Shown in pieces: positions 56,863 to 64,000 of a stretch of DNA of 64,000 bases. Under the pieces are notes generated by a model. That model made no database searches, had not been told where the DNA came from, and was given only the letters and a program-made list of their open reading frames with translations. Where the stretch lies: contig NZ_LIPT01000003.1 of the NCBI RefSeq assembly GCF_001418225.1, positions 372,001 to 436,000 on the forward strand. The letters run 5' to 3'. The stretch's first letter is position 1, and each line of letters opens with the position of its first letter. The DNA comes from Pannonibacter indicus. GTDB lineage: Bacteria; Pseudomonadota; Alphaproteobacteria; Rhizobiales; Stappiaceae. The position numbers and the translations under genes were made by a program.

Positions 56863-57843
56863 TCACCGCCCGCCAACCCTGAGCCCCGGGGCGGGACGTT
56901 CTTTCAGGATCTCGCGGCGGAAGCGGAAGAGGGCGGCGGGGCGGCCGCCGGTGGCGGTGGAGGTGGCGCCGGTCGGTTCCACCAGTTCGGCGTTTTCCAC
57001 AAGGCGGCGGAAGTTCTGCTTGTGCAGGTGCCGCCCGAAGATCGCTTCCACCGTCTGCTGCAATTCGGTGAGGGTGAAAGTGTCGGGCATCAGCTCGAAG
57101 ATCACCGGGCGGTATTTCAGCTTGCCGCGCAGGCGCGAGAGGGCGGTGGCCAGCACCCGGCGGTGATCGAAACGCATGGGGCGGCCGAATTTCGGCAGAT
57201 CCGGGCAGGCCAGCGCCTCGGGCCGCCCGTCGCGCAGGGCCTCCTGCACAAGCCCGGCGCCATAGATCAGCTCATAGCGGTCAAGCGCCCGCTCCTCGTC
57301 CCAGCTGCCTTCATCCTCGCCAAAGGCAAGGCGGATGCGCTCGGCCCGGCCAAGGCCGCTGTGCGGCGGCTCCGGCGGCATGCGGCCGGAGGCAGCGTGC
57401 AGAGCGGGCAGAAGATCGCGGTCGAGCATCGCCGGCCGGCCGTCACGCCAGTCTTCCCAGGGGAAATAGTCATACCAGGACCGCCAGGACGAATGATGCT
57501 GCGACAGCACATCCTCGCTGTCCGCGCTCTTGCGCGTGAGGGCGAGATAGCCGACGGACACCACATGCGGGCCACTGTCGCCGCTGGTCATGTGGCGGCC
57601 CCGGTCGCCGAAGGTGTAAAGCTGCTCCACATAGCCGATTGTAAGGGCGGTCTGTTCCTCCACCCAGGTGCGCAACCCGCTTTCAAAGGTGCGGTGATGC
57701 AGCGGATCGAAAGGGCCGAAGGGTAAGCCCTCTGCCTCGTCCTCTCCGCCACCGGCGAAGGTGACGACCTGCGGCACGCCCTCGCGCACGGCCACGATCA
57801 CGGCATTCAGGCCGATCTCAATGGTTGCCGTGGTCTGGTTCAT
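56863..57843 (-). CDS. nadQ: NadQ-type NUDIX/winged-helix transcriptional regulator
   Basis: 326 residues. The N-terminal half resembles a NUDIX fold (IEIGLNAVIVAVREGVPQVVTF, LRTWVEEQTALTIGYVEQLYTFGDRGR) without an intact NUDIX box, and the C-terminal part has the NrtR/NadQ winged helix (GKLKYRPVIFELMPDTFTLTELQQTVEAIFGRHLHKQNFRRLVE followed by a Gly/Arg-rich wing). NadQ proteins of alphaproteobacteria sense NAD-related ligands and repress de novo NAD synthesis. It is near nadABC, which has a matching palindrome. It is also the last gene of a ygfZ-HD-phosphatase-nadQ run. Confidence 0.85.
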   Translation of the reverse strand: MNQTTATIEIGLNAVIVAVREGVPQVVTFAGGGEDEAEGLPFGPFDPLHHRTFESGLRTWVEEQTALTIGYVEQLYTFGDRGRHMTSGDSGPHVVSVGYLALTRKSADSEDVLSQHHSSWRSWYDYFPWEDWRDGRPAMLDRDLLPALHAASGRMPPEPPHSGLGRAERIRLAFGEDEGSWDEERALDRYELIYGAGLVQEALRDGRPEALACPDLPKFGRPMRFDHRRVLATALSRLRGKLKYRPVIFELMPDTFTLTELQQTVEAIFGRHLHKQNFRRLVENAELVEPTGATSTATGGRPAALFRFRREILKERPAPGLRVGGR

Positions 57844-57857
57844 CCGCCCCTGCTCCT

Positions 57858-58364
57858 TCAGGCCAAGGGCATTTCGAAGGGCGTGCCCTCGAAGGCATCT
57901 GCCCCGCGGCCGATGGCCCGGATCGCCTCGATCATGCGCCCGTCGCGGGCAAGCATGCGGTCGGCAATCGCCACCAGCCTGGCATTGGGCGTGGCGGAAG
58001 GGGCGCGGGCACGCAGAACCGAGGCAAGCTCCGCCTCATCGGCATCCGGCGTCAGCGCACAGGCGGTGATGAAGGCGCCCGCCGTGGACCGGCTGATTCC
58101 CGCCCAGCAATGGATGACCAGCGGGGCGGATTGGTCCCAGTTCTGCACGAAGTCCAGAAGCGAGCTCACATGCGCTTCGCCGGGCGGCACGAGGCCTTCC
58201 ACCGGGTCCACAATGTCGTTGAAGCCAAGGAACAGGTGATTGTCTGCCGCAATGGACCGGGGCCGTTCCACCGGCGTGCCGGCATTGATCAGGCTGACCA
58301 TGCGGGTGGCGCCCGTCCGCTCCACCGTTTCCTTGAGGCGGGAAAGAGAAGACACGTAAAGCAT
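57858..58364 (-). CDS. Protein tyrosine/dual-specificity phosphatase-like protein
   Basis: 168 residues from the ATG at 58364. The phosphatase loop is VIHCWAGISRSTAGAF (C-x5-R) with the preceding beta strand and a DIVDP segment that may supply the general acid. It probably removes phosphate from tyrosine or a small molecule. It is 14 bp upstream of nadQ and follows the HD gene, so it is likely cotranscribed with both. Substrate unknown. Confidence 0.85.
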   Translation of the reverse strand: MLYVSSLSRLKETVERTGATRMVSLINAGTPVERPRSIAADNHLFLGFNDIVDPVEGLVPPGEAHVSSLLDFVQNWDQSAPLVIHCWAGISRSTAGAFITACALTPDADEAELASVLRARAPSATPNARLVAIADRMLARDGRMIEAIRAIGRGADAFEGTPFEMPLA

Positions 58365-58419
58365 CAATCGGTCATCCTGAACCTGTGTCTTTGGAGACTA
58401 ACCTTTTTACACCCCTGCG

Positions 58420-59076
58420 TCACCGCCCGCGCGCGGGCTTCTGCGGCGTGTTTACGGCAAGGGCGGCTATGGCCTCGAAGCGTTCGGTGAAGGCAATCTG
58501 TGCGGCAGCTGCGGGCATCGGTTCAAGGCCAAGGCGCGGAGCATTGGCCGGGCCGGTGCCGAAACCCTTGGGCCGTCCGAAGATCTTGCCTGCCTCCTCA
58601 TCGCCGAATCCTGCCAGTTCCACCGCTTCGAAATAGGCGCAGATGATATCGGCCTTCTTCGCCAGTTTCTTGACAGCCTCCGGCAGCTTGCCCGGCAGGC
58701 CGAAACGCCTGTGGATGGCTTCCTGCAGACGGCCTTCCACCAGTTTGTAGTCGCCGCCCATCACCGACTTGAAGGGGGAGATCATGTCGCCGATCACATA
58801 TTCCGGCGCATCGTGCAAAAGCACGGCCAGCCGCCACTGCGGCGTCAGGTCCGGCTTCAGCTGCAGGGCGATGTCTTCCACCACGAGGCTGTGCTGGGCG
58901 ACGGAAAAGGCATGATCGCCGTGCGTCTGGCCGTTCCAGCGGGCGACACGGGCAAGGCCGTGAGCAATGTCTGACAGCTCCACATCCAGCGGCGAAGGGT
59001 CCAGCAGGTCGAGCCTACGGCCGGAAAGCATGCGCTGCCAGGCGCGGGGCGGAAGTTCGGGGCGGTCGGCAGCCAT
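58420..59076 (-). CDS. HD-domain phosphohydrolase (YfbR-like)
   Basis: 218 residues from the ATG at 59076, with GGAG 6 nt upstream; the frame stays open further upstream but without homology. The HD metal site is formed by HSLVVEDIALQL, LLHDAPEYVIGDMISPFK and a later Asp. This matches the YfbR/5'-deoxynucleotidase-like family. The product probably hydrolyses nucleotides. It belongs to the minus-strand run with ygfZ, the phosphatase and nadQ. Confidence 0.87.
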   Translation of the reverse strand: MAADRPELPPRAWQRMLSGRRLDLLDPSPLDVELSDIAHGLARVARWNGQTHGDHAFSVAQHSLVVEDIALQLKPDLTPQWRLAVLLHDAPEYVIGDMISPFKSVMGGDYKLVEGRLQEAIHRRFGLPGKLPEAVKKLAKKADIICAYFEAVELAGFGDEEAGKIFGRPKGFGTGPANAPRLGLEPMPAAAAQIAFTERFEAIAALAVNTPQKPARGR

Positions 59077-59140
59077 GGATGCTCCGTCAGTCTTGGGCCG
59101 TCGGTCTCGGGCCAGTGCGGCGAAAGGGTTGAAGGGCTGG

Positions 59141-60049
59141 TCAGGCGCTGTCCGTGCCTGCGAGGCTGCCGCTTTCGGGCCAGGTGAAACGCGCCCAGCC
59201 GGGCAGCGTGACATCAAGCGCCGTTCCGGCAGCGGTCAGCTGGACGCCTTTGTCGAGGGCCGCCTTCACCTTGTCAAGCCGCAGCAGCGCCAGTCCCCGG
59301 CCGCCTGAGGATGAGCCAAGCGTGCCCACCTCCTGTTCCCCGGCAAGAACCGGGCTGCCCATGGCGGGCAGGGCCTTTGCCGCTTCCACCCTGACGAAGC
59401 GCTTGCGTGCGGTGGAGCGGTGCTCCATGCGCGAGACGATCTCCTGCCCCACGTAGCAGCCCTTGCGAAAGGAGACGCCGTTCAGCTGGTCCATGTCCGC
59501 GTCATGGGGGAAGATCTCGCCATAGGCAAAGTCGCTTTCCGCCTCCGGCACGCCAAGGCTGATGCGGTGGGCATGCCAGTCTGCGGGCTCTGCCGCCTGC
59601 AGGCCGAGGCCTTCCAGAATGCCTGCCAGCCCTTTCGGCCCTGCTACACGCAGCCCCAGTTCTCCAAGGCGCGGGTCGCTCGCGGCCAGTACGTCAGGCG
59701 CCAGTGGCATAGCGGGCAGGGCATCGCCAAAGATCACCGCCACCTCATGGGGGGCGGTGCAATCCTCCAGCGTCACCTTGGCGCGCAGCCGGTAGAAGCC
59801 GAGCCGCTTCAAAAGCGCTGCCACCTGCGTGGCCGGCGTGTCGAGCAGGAAGCCGTCAGCATCCTTCAGCACCAGAAAATCGAACAGGATCTTGCCCTGC
59901 GGTGTCAGGAGGGCGGCAAAGGCGGCTTCGCCCGTGGTCAGGCCTTCCACATCCCGGGTCAGCAGGTTCTGCAGGAAATGCGTGGCTTCCGGCCCGCTCA
60001 CCCGCACCAGGCCACGGTCAGGCAGAAGGGCAAAACGGGCAGCGGACAT
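59141..60049 (-). CDS. ygfZ: YgfZ/GcvT-like folate-binding protein
   Basis: 302 residues from the ATG at 60049 with GGAGG upstream. It has the YgfZ signature FRKGCYVGQEIVSRMEHR (KGCY-x-GQE with its essential Cys) and the GcvT-like fold with GPEATHFLQNLLTRDV and LTPQGKILFDFLV. YgfZ proteins help assemble or repair iron-sulfur clusters in enzymes such as MiaB, with folate. It starts the run ygfZ-HD-phosphatase-nadQ and is divergent from the dihydroorotase gene. Confidence 0.92.
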   Translation of the reverse strand: MSAARFALLPDRGLVRVSGPEATHFLQNLLTRDVEGLTTGEAAFAALLTPQGKILFDFLVLKDADGFLLDTPATQVAALLKRLGFYRLRAKVTLEDCTAPHEVAVIFGDALPAMPLAPDVLAASDPRLGELGLRVAGPKGLAGILEGLGLQAAEPADWHAHRISLGVPEAESDFAYGEIFPHDADMDQLNGVSFRKGCYVGQEIVSRMEHRSTARKRFVRVEAAKALPAMGSPVLAGEQEVGTLGSSSGGRGLALLRLDKVKAALDKGVQLTAAGTALDVTLPGWARFTWPESGSLAGTDSA

Positions 60050-60242
60050 AAAGGCCTCCAGTGAAACTGCGTATATCTCTCCGTTGAGATAGCCCCGCGC
60101 CTGCCCGGCGGCAAGGCGCGGTGTTGCCGGGCAGGCTCTTTCCCGAAAAGCCTGTGGACCCGTGCGTCCTGCCAATCGTATAAGCGCGCCAGAAAAAAGC
60201 CGTGCGCCAAGGCCCGAGCCGAAGATGGAAGAGGAGTCATCA

Positions 60243-61583
60243 ATGTCTGCTGCCCATGATCTCATTCTCACCGGCGCTACAGTCGTCAATCAGGACGGCA
60301 CCGCGATCCGCGATGTGGCCGTGCGCAGCGGGCGCATTTCCGCTATTGGCGATCTGCGGGGCGTAAAGGCGGCAGAGGTCATCGGCTGCAAGGGCCTGAC
60401 CATTCTGCCGGGCGTCATCGACACGCAGGTGCATTTCCGCGAGCCGGGCCTCACCCACAAGGAAGACCTTGAAACCGGCTCCCGCGCCGCCGTCATGGGC
60501 GGTGTGACGGCGGTGTTCGAGATGCCGAACACCAATCCCAACACCACCACGGCCGAAACGCTGGCGGCAAAGGTCTCGGCCGGTCATCACCGCATGCACT
60601 GTGACTTTGCCTTCTTCGTTGGCGGCACGGCGGAAAACATCGAAGAAATTCCGATCCTGGAAAAGCTGCCGGGGGCAGCGGGCATCAAGGTCTTCATCGG
60701 CTCGTCCACCGGCAACCTGCTGGTGGAGGATGACGAGAACCTGGCGAAGATCCTGAAGAAGATCACCCGCCGCGCCTCGTTCCACTGTGAGGACGAAATG
60801 CGCCTGCGCGACCGGATGAACCTGCGCGTGCCGGGGGATCCACGCTCGCATCCGGTCTGGCGCGACGAAACGGCAGCACTGCTTGCCACCCAGCGGCTTG
60901 TCACGCTGGCCCGCCGCCTCGGCAAACGGGTGCATGTGCTGCATATTTCTACCGGCGATGAGATGGAATATCTGGCGGACCACCGCGATGTGGCCAGCAC
61001 GGAAGTGACGCCGCATCACCTGACCCTGTTTGCCCCGGACTGCTACGAGCGGCTTGGCACCTACGCCCAGATGAACCCGCCGGTGCGTGATCTGTCGCAT
61101 CAGAAGCGTCTGTGGTGGGGCGTCAATCAGGGTGTCGCCGATATTCTCGGCTCCGACCATGCCCCGCACACCCGCGAGGAAAAAGATCACGCCTATCCGG
61201 GCTCTCATTCCGGCATGACCGGCGTTCAGACGCTGGTGCCGACCATGCTCGATCACGTCAATGCCGGGCGCCTGACGCTCGAGCGTTTCGTCGACATGAC
61301 CAGCGCCGGCCCCGCCCGCCTGTTCAACATGGCACGCAAGGGCCGCATTGCCGTTGGCTATGACGCCGATTTCACCATCGTCGACATGAAGCGCAAGGAA
61401 ACCATCCGCAACGAGTGGATCGCCTCCCGCGTGGGCTGGACGCCCTATGACGGCGTGGAAGTCACCGGCTGGCCCGTTGGCACCTTCGTGCGCGGCCACA
61501 AGGTGATGTGGCAAGGCGAACTGACCACCCCCTCGCAGGGCGAAACCGTCCACTTCCTGGACGCCCTCCAGCCGCAGGGCTAA
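60243..61583 (+). CDS. pyrC: Dihydroorotase
   Basis: 446 residues from the ATG at 60243 (GAGGAG upstream). Amidohydrolase marks are TILPGVIDTQVHFREPGLTHKEDLETGS (first metal motif, with QVHFR in place of DxHxH), KVFIGSSTGNL, VHVLHIST, EVTPHHLTLF and LGSDHAPHTREEK, the last metal motif. This is the class I alphaproteobacterial type annotated as dihydroorotase. It catalyses the cyclisation of carbamoyl-aspartate in pyrimidine synthesis. The metal-bridging residue is in the carboxylated-Lys/Asp position seen as IKVFIG; I did not test the alternative of a related hydantoinase. Confidence 0.88.
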   Translation: MSAAHDLILTGATVVNQDGTAIRDVAVRSGRISAIGDLRGVKAAEVIGCKGLTILPGVIDTQVHFREPGLTHKEDLETGSRAAVMGGVTAVFEMPNTNPNTTTAETLAAKVSAGHHRMHCDFAFFVGGTAENIEEIPILEKLPGAAGIKVFIGSSTGNLLVEDDENLAKILKKITRRASFHCEDEMRLRDRMNLRVPGDPRSHPVWRDETAALLATQRLVTLARRLGKRVHVLHISTGDEMEYLADHRDVASTEVTPHHLTLFAPDCYERLGTYAQMNPPVRDLSHQKRLWWGVNQGVADILGSDHAPHTREEKDHAYPGSHSGMTGVQTLVPTMLDHVNAGRLTLERFVDMTSAGPARLFNMARKGRIAVGYDADFTIVDMKRKETIRNEWIASRVGWTPYDGVEVTGWPVGTFVRGHKVMWQGELTTPSQGETVHFLDALQPQG

Positions 61584-61812
61584 GGGGGCTTCTAACTGAA
61601 AAGGGCAGGGGAGGGGGAAGCGTCATGTACGCACCGCCTTCCTTCAAATCTGGCGAAAATGTGACGGGCGCTACAGCGGTTTCAGGGTTAAGCTTCTATG
61701 ACCGGAACCGGTCAAATTCGCACACTTCGGTAACCCTGTTCCCTAACCCTAAGTACACGGAGCGTGGGTAAGGTGAGTGCGGGCTGACGGGTATGGCGTA
61801 GATGAGGCTCGC

Positions 61813-63144
61813 ATGGTGATGGACACGGCAACTGGGTTTAATCGCGGAGTTGAGCGTGGGAGTGTCTGGCGCGTGGCGCTGATGACGGGCTGTGCTCTTG
61901 CCATGATGCAATTCGCAGTTTCGCAGGCGAGAGCCGAAGGCCCGGCCGGGCTGAAGCAGATCGCGGGGCTGGCGAAGCCTGCCGAAGCCAGCATGACCGC
62001 CAGTGCCGCGGAAACGCTGCAAGGGGCCGTTGAGATCAGCGATCCCGAGCATCCGATGCAGATCGTCGTGTCCTTGCGCGAGCAAAATCTCAAGGTCTAC
62101 CGCGGGCTGGAGCTTGTCACCTCCACGCCGGTCTCCTCCGGCAAGACCGGGTACAGCACGCCGACGGGCGTGTTCTCCATTCTCGAAAAGCGCCGCAAGC
62201 ACTTTTCCAATCTCTATGACAACGCGCCGATGCCCTATATGCAGCGGCTGACCTGGTCCGGCATCGCCCTGCATGAAGGCAAGCTGCCCGGCTATCCGGC
62301 CTCGCACGGCTGTGTGCGTATGCCCATGCGCTTTGCGCAGGACCTCTTCACCATGACCCGGCACGGCATGCATGTGGTGATCACCAATGGCGAAACCGCG
62401 CCCGTGGCCATCACCCACGCCGTGCTGCCGCAGCCCTATGCGCCGGGCACAACGGTAGCGAGCCTTGACGAAAGCATTTTGCCTGCCAGCGGCGGCCTGC
62501 GCGGCTCCATTATCACGGACACCGCTTCGACCGCATCCATTGCACCGCAGACGGAAACACAAGCCGCAGCCGATTTCGGTACGCCGCTGCGCATGATCAT
62601 CCAGCCCCGCCCCTCGGGCCGGGAAATCCACGACCTGCAGGCCATGCTGAACCGGCTCGGCTTCGAGGCGGGCCCCGTCGATGGCGTCATGGGCCGCAAG
62701 ACGCGGGACGCAATCCGTCTGTTCCAGCAAGGCTACGAGCTGCCCGTCACCGGCAATTACAGCCTCAGCCTGTTGAAGCGGGTCTACCGCGAGGCGGGGG
62801 AGGATCTGCCGCTGAACGCGGAACTGCGCATCCGGGCGAAGTTCAAGGACATCTATCAGGCAGGCGTCACCCTGAAGGATCCGAAGGCGCCCATCGGCAC
62901 CGTCATCTTCACCGCGCTGGGCTTCAAGCCCGGAGACAGCGAAACCGGCTGGATGGCCGTGGTGGCGGAAGAGGCCGAAGGCATGACGCCGGCGCGCATC
63001 CTGGACCGGATCGACATGCCCGCCACTGTGCGCAAGGAGGTTGGCGCCATGCTGACGCCGGGCTCATCGCTCATCGTCACCGACCGGCCGTTCCTGCGCA
63101 ACACCGGCCTTGGCACCGACTTCGTGGTGACGACAACGAACTGA
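61813..63144 (+). CDS. L,D-transpeptidase with peptidoglycan-binding domain
   Basis: 443 residues from the ATG at 61813, GAGG 5 nt upstream. The signal peptide is VWRVALMTGCALAMMQFAVSQARA. The YkuD domain (about 70-195) has SLREQNLKVYRG, SSGKTGYSTPTGVF and the catalytic SGIALHEG...SHGCVRMP with Cys nucleophile. A peptidoglycan-binding domain follows (IHDLQAMLNRLGFEAGPVDGVMGRKTRDAIRLFQ). A C-terminal domain with a second VTDRPFLRNTGLGTDFVV stretch is typical of alphaproteobacterial members. The enzyme forms 3-3 cross-links or attaches proteins to peptidoglycan in the periplasm. Confidence 0.93.
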   Translation: MVMDTATGFNRGVERGSVWRVALMTGCALAMMQFAVSQARAEGPAGLKQIAGLAKPAEASMTASAAETLQGAVEISDPEHPMQIVVSLREQNLKVYRGLELVTSTPVSSGKTGYSTPTGVFSILEKRRKHFSNLYDNAPMPYMQRLTWSGIALHEGKLPGYPASHGCVRMPMRFAQDLFTMTRHGMHVVITNGETAPVAITHAVLPQPYAPGTTVASLDESILPASGGLRGSIITDTASTASIAPQTETQAAADFGTPLRMIIQPRPSGREIHDLQAMLNRLGFEAGPVDGVMGRKTRDAIRLFQQGYELPVTGNYSLSLLKRVYREAGEDLPLNAELRIRAKFKDIYQAGVTLKDPKAPIGTVIFTALGFKPGDSETGWMAVVAEEAEGMTPARILDRIDMPATVRKEVGAMLTPGSSLIVTDRPFLRNTGLGTDFVVTTTN

Positions 63145-63170
63145 TCTGCCGGGGCGGCCGGCTGGCCCTT

Positions 63171-63222
63171 CCGTCCTGTTCCGGCCGTCCTGTCCCGGCC
63201 GTCCTGTCCCGGCCGTCATGTC
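63171..63222 (+). repeat. 14-bp tandem repeat upstream of btaA
   Basis: Units of CCGTCCTGTCCCGG repeat about 3.5 times (63171, 63185, 63199, 63213) with a T/C change in the first unit and CAT in the last. It lies 87 bp before the btaA start, in the promoter or leader region. Confidence 0.8.
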
Positions 63223-63308
63223 TCTGTCGCGTGTCTGCAGTATCGCTCCCCCTCAGGTTCTTATCCGGCGGAAGAATCGCCGGCGGGCAGTCCCTGAGGG
63301 AGCGAACA

Positions 63309-64000
63309 ATGCCGGTGAGCACGCTTGAAGCATCGAAAGCCAGACTGAAGAAGGCCGTCCACCGGTCCAGCGCCACCTCCCGCGAGGGCTTTCTGGAGCG
63401 CATGTTCACCTTCGCCTTCAAGGGGCTGGTCTATCCGCAGATCTGGGAAGACCCGGATGTGGATCTGGAGGCGCTGCAGCTCAAGCCGCATTCGCGCATG
63501 GTCACCATCGCCTCTGGCGGCTGCAACGTCATGTCCTATCTGACGGCTGATCCGGCGGCGGTCACGGCGGTGGATCTCAACCGCGCCCATGTGGCGCTGG
63601 GCCGCCTGAAGCTCGCTGCCGCCCAGCACCTGCCGAACCATGACAGCTTCTACCGCTTCTTCGGCGAAGCGGACGAGAAGGCGAACATCGCCGCCTACGA
63701 GCGTTTCCTGCGTGACAAGCTGGATGCGGAAACCCGCAGCTACTGGGAAGGCCGTGGCATCAGCGGGCTTGGCCGGCGCCGCATCACCCTGTTCTCGCGG
63801 GATCTCTATCACCACGGTCTGTTGGGCTATTTCATCGGCGTGGGCCATTTCGTCGCCCGCCTCTATGGCGTCGACCCGAAGCATTTCGTCCGCTCCCGCA
63901 CGCTGGATGAGCAGCGCAGCTATTTCGAGACGGCGCTGGCGCCCCTGTTCGACAAGCGGCTGGTGCGCTGGGCAACCTCAAAGAAGATGTCGCTCTACGG
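63309..64000 (+). CDS. btaA: BtaA-type betaine-lipid synthase (partial, 3' end beyond window)
   Basis: The ATG at 63309 opens a frame that runs to the window end (230 codons seen). MFTFAFKGLVYPQIWEDPDVDLEAL then the SAM-binding TIASGGCNVMSYLTADPAAVTAVDLNRAH and the segment GRRRITLFSRDLYHHGLLG identify the DUF3419 family, S-adenosylmethionine:diacylglycerol 3-amino-3-carboxypropyl transferase. It makes the diacylglycerylhomoserine precursor of the betaine lipid DGTS, used to spare phosphate. The partner methyltransferase BtaB would be expected just beyond the window. Confidence 0.9.
   Translation, partial: MPVSTLEASKARLKKAVHRSSATSREGFLERMFTFAFKGLVYPQIWEDPDVDLEALQLKPHSRMVTIASGGCNVMSYLTADPAAVTAVDLNRAHVALGRLKLAAAQHLPNHDSFYRFFGEADEKANIAAYERFLRDKLDAETRSYWEGRGISGLGRRRITLFSRDLYHHGLLGYFIGVGHFVARLYGVDPKHFVRSRTLDEQRSYFETALAPLFDKRLVRWATSKKMSLY

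Overview
This 64 kb window is a GC-rich, gene-dense chromosomal segment that reads as an alphaproteobacterium, probably of the Hyphomicrobiales or a near relative. The supporting evidence is a CcrM-type GANTC methylase, a NadQ (NUDIX-winged helix) regulator beside nadABC, the ispH-thrB-rnhA order, separate glyQ and glyS genes, a split glycine decarboxylase (gcvPA/gcvPB), a BtaA betaine-lipid enzyme, gene-transfer-agent head-spike genes of the Rhodobacter type, and Hyphomicrobiales-like intergenic palindromes. Most genes are core housekeeping functions. I see no integrase, transposase, CRISPR array or rRNA. The genus cannot be fixed from sequence reading alone.

Layout. 1-6.9 kb: a Sel1-repeat secreted protein (cut by the window edge), galE, a GTA spike base/spike fibre pair, tRNA-Gln, tRNA-Pro, a peroxiredoxin and a DsbD-N-like protein. 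7-14.4 kb: yqgE, thrC, an M16 processing protease, a GNAT acetyltransferase and a 7TM-PAS-GGDEF-EAL protein. 14.6-18.1 kb: the minus-strand operon ispH-thrB-rnhA-diacylglycerol kinase-like. 18.3-24.5 kb: a lipoprotein, then a tandem glycine riboswitch and the operon gcvT-gcvH-osmC-gcvPA-gcvPB. 24.5-30.3 kb: a damaged cupin gene, tyrS behind an apparent tyrosine-codon attenuator, an AT-richer orphan gene, and an arsenic operon (arsR, two kinds of arsenate reductase, acr3). 30.4-38.8 kb: ccrM, AMP nucleosidase, a ceramidase-like membrane protein, maeB, chorismate mutase and a DEAD-box RNA helicase. 39.3-47.8 kb: glyS and glyQ separated by a GGDEF-EAL gene that is frameshifted at a G9 tract, then a small membrane protein, an S49 protease, a PilZ-like protein and a family-4 uracil-DNA glycosylase. 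48-64 kb: ETF-ubiquinone oxidoreductase, a SleB-type hydrolase, nadABC, an MFS transporter, nadQ, a tyrosine phosphatase, an HD hydrolase, ygfZ, dihydroorotase, an L,D-transpeptidase and the start of btaA.

How the parts work together. Several loci carry visible cis-regulation: a two-aptamer glycine riboswitch for glycine cleavage; a leader peptide with clustered Tyr codons plus four mutually complementary segments ahead of tyrS; a palindrome ahead of nadA whose probable repressor NadQ lies one gene away; an ArsR operator at arsR; and a perfect 16-bp palindrome ahead of ETF-QO. Two families of intergenic palindromic repeats occupy all seven convergent protein-gene junctions in the window, and in one place a copy of one family sits inside a copy of the other.

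The strongest candidates for something not well described are the tyrS attenuator, the repeat/convergent-junction association, the stop-codon-containing 27-bp tandem repeat behind a small membrane-protein gene, and the compositionally odd orphan gene at 26.7-27.5 kb.
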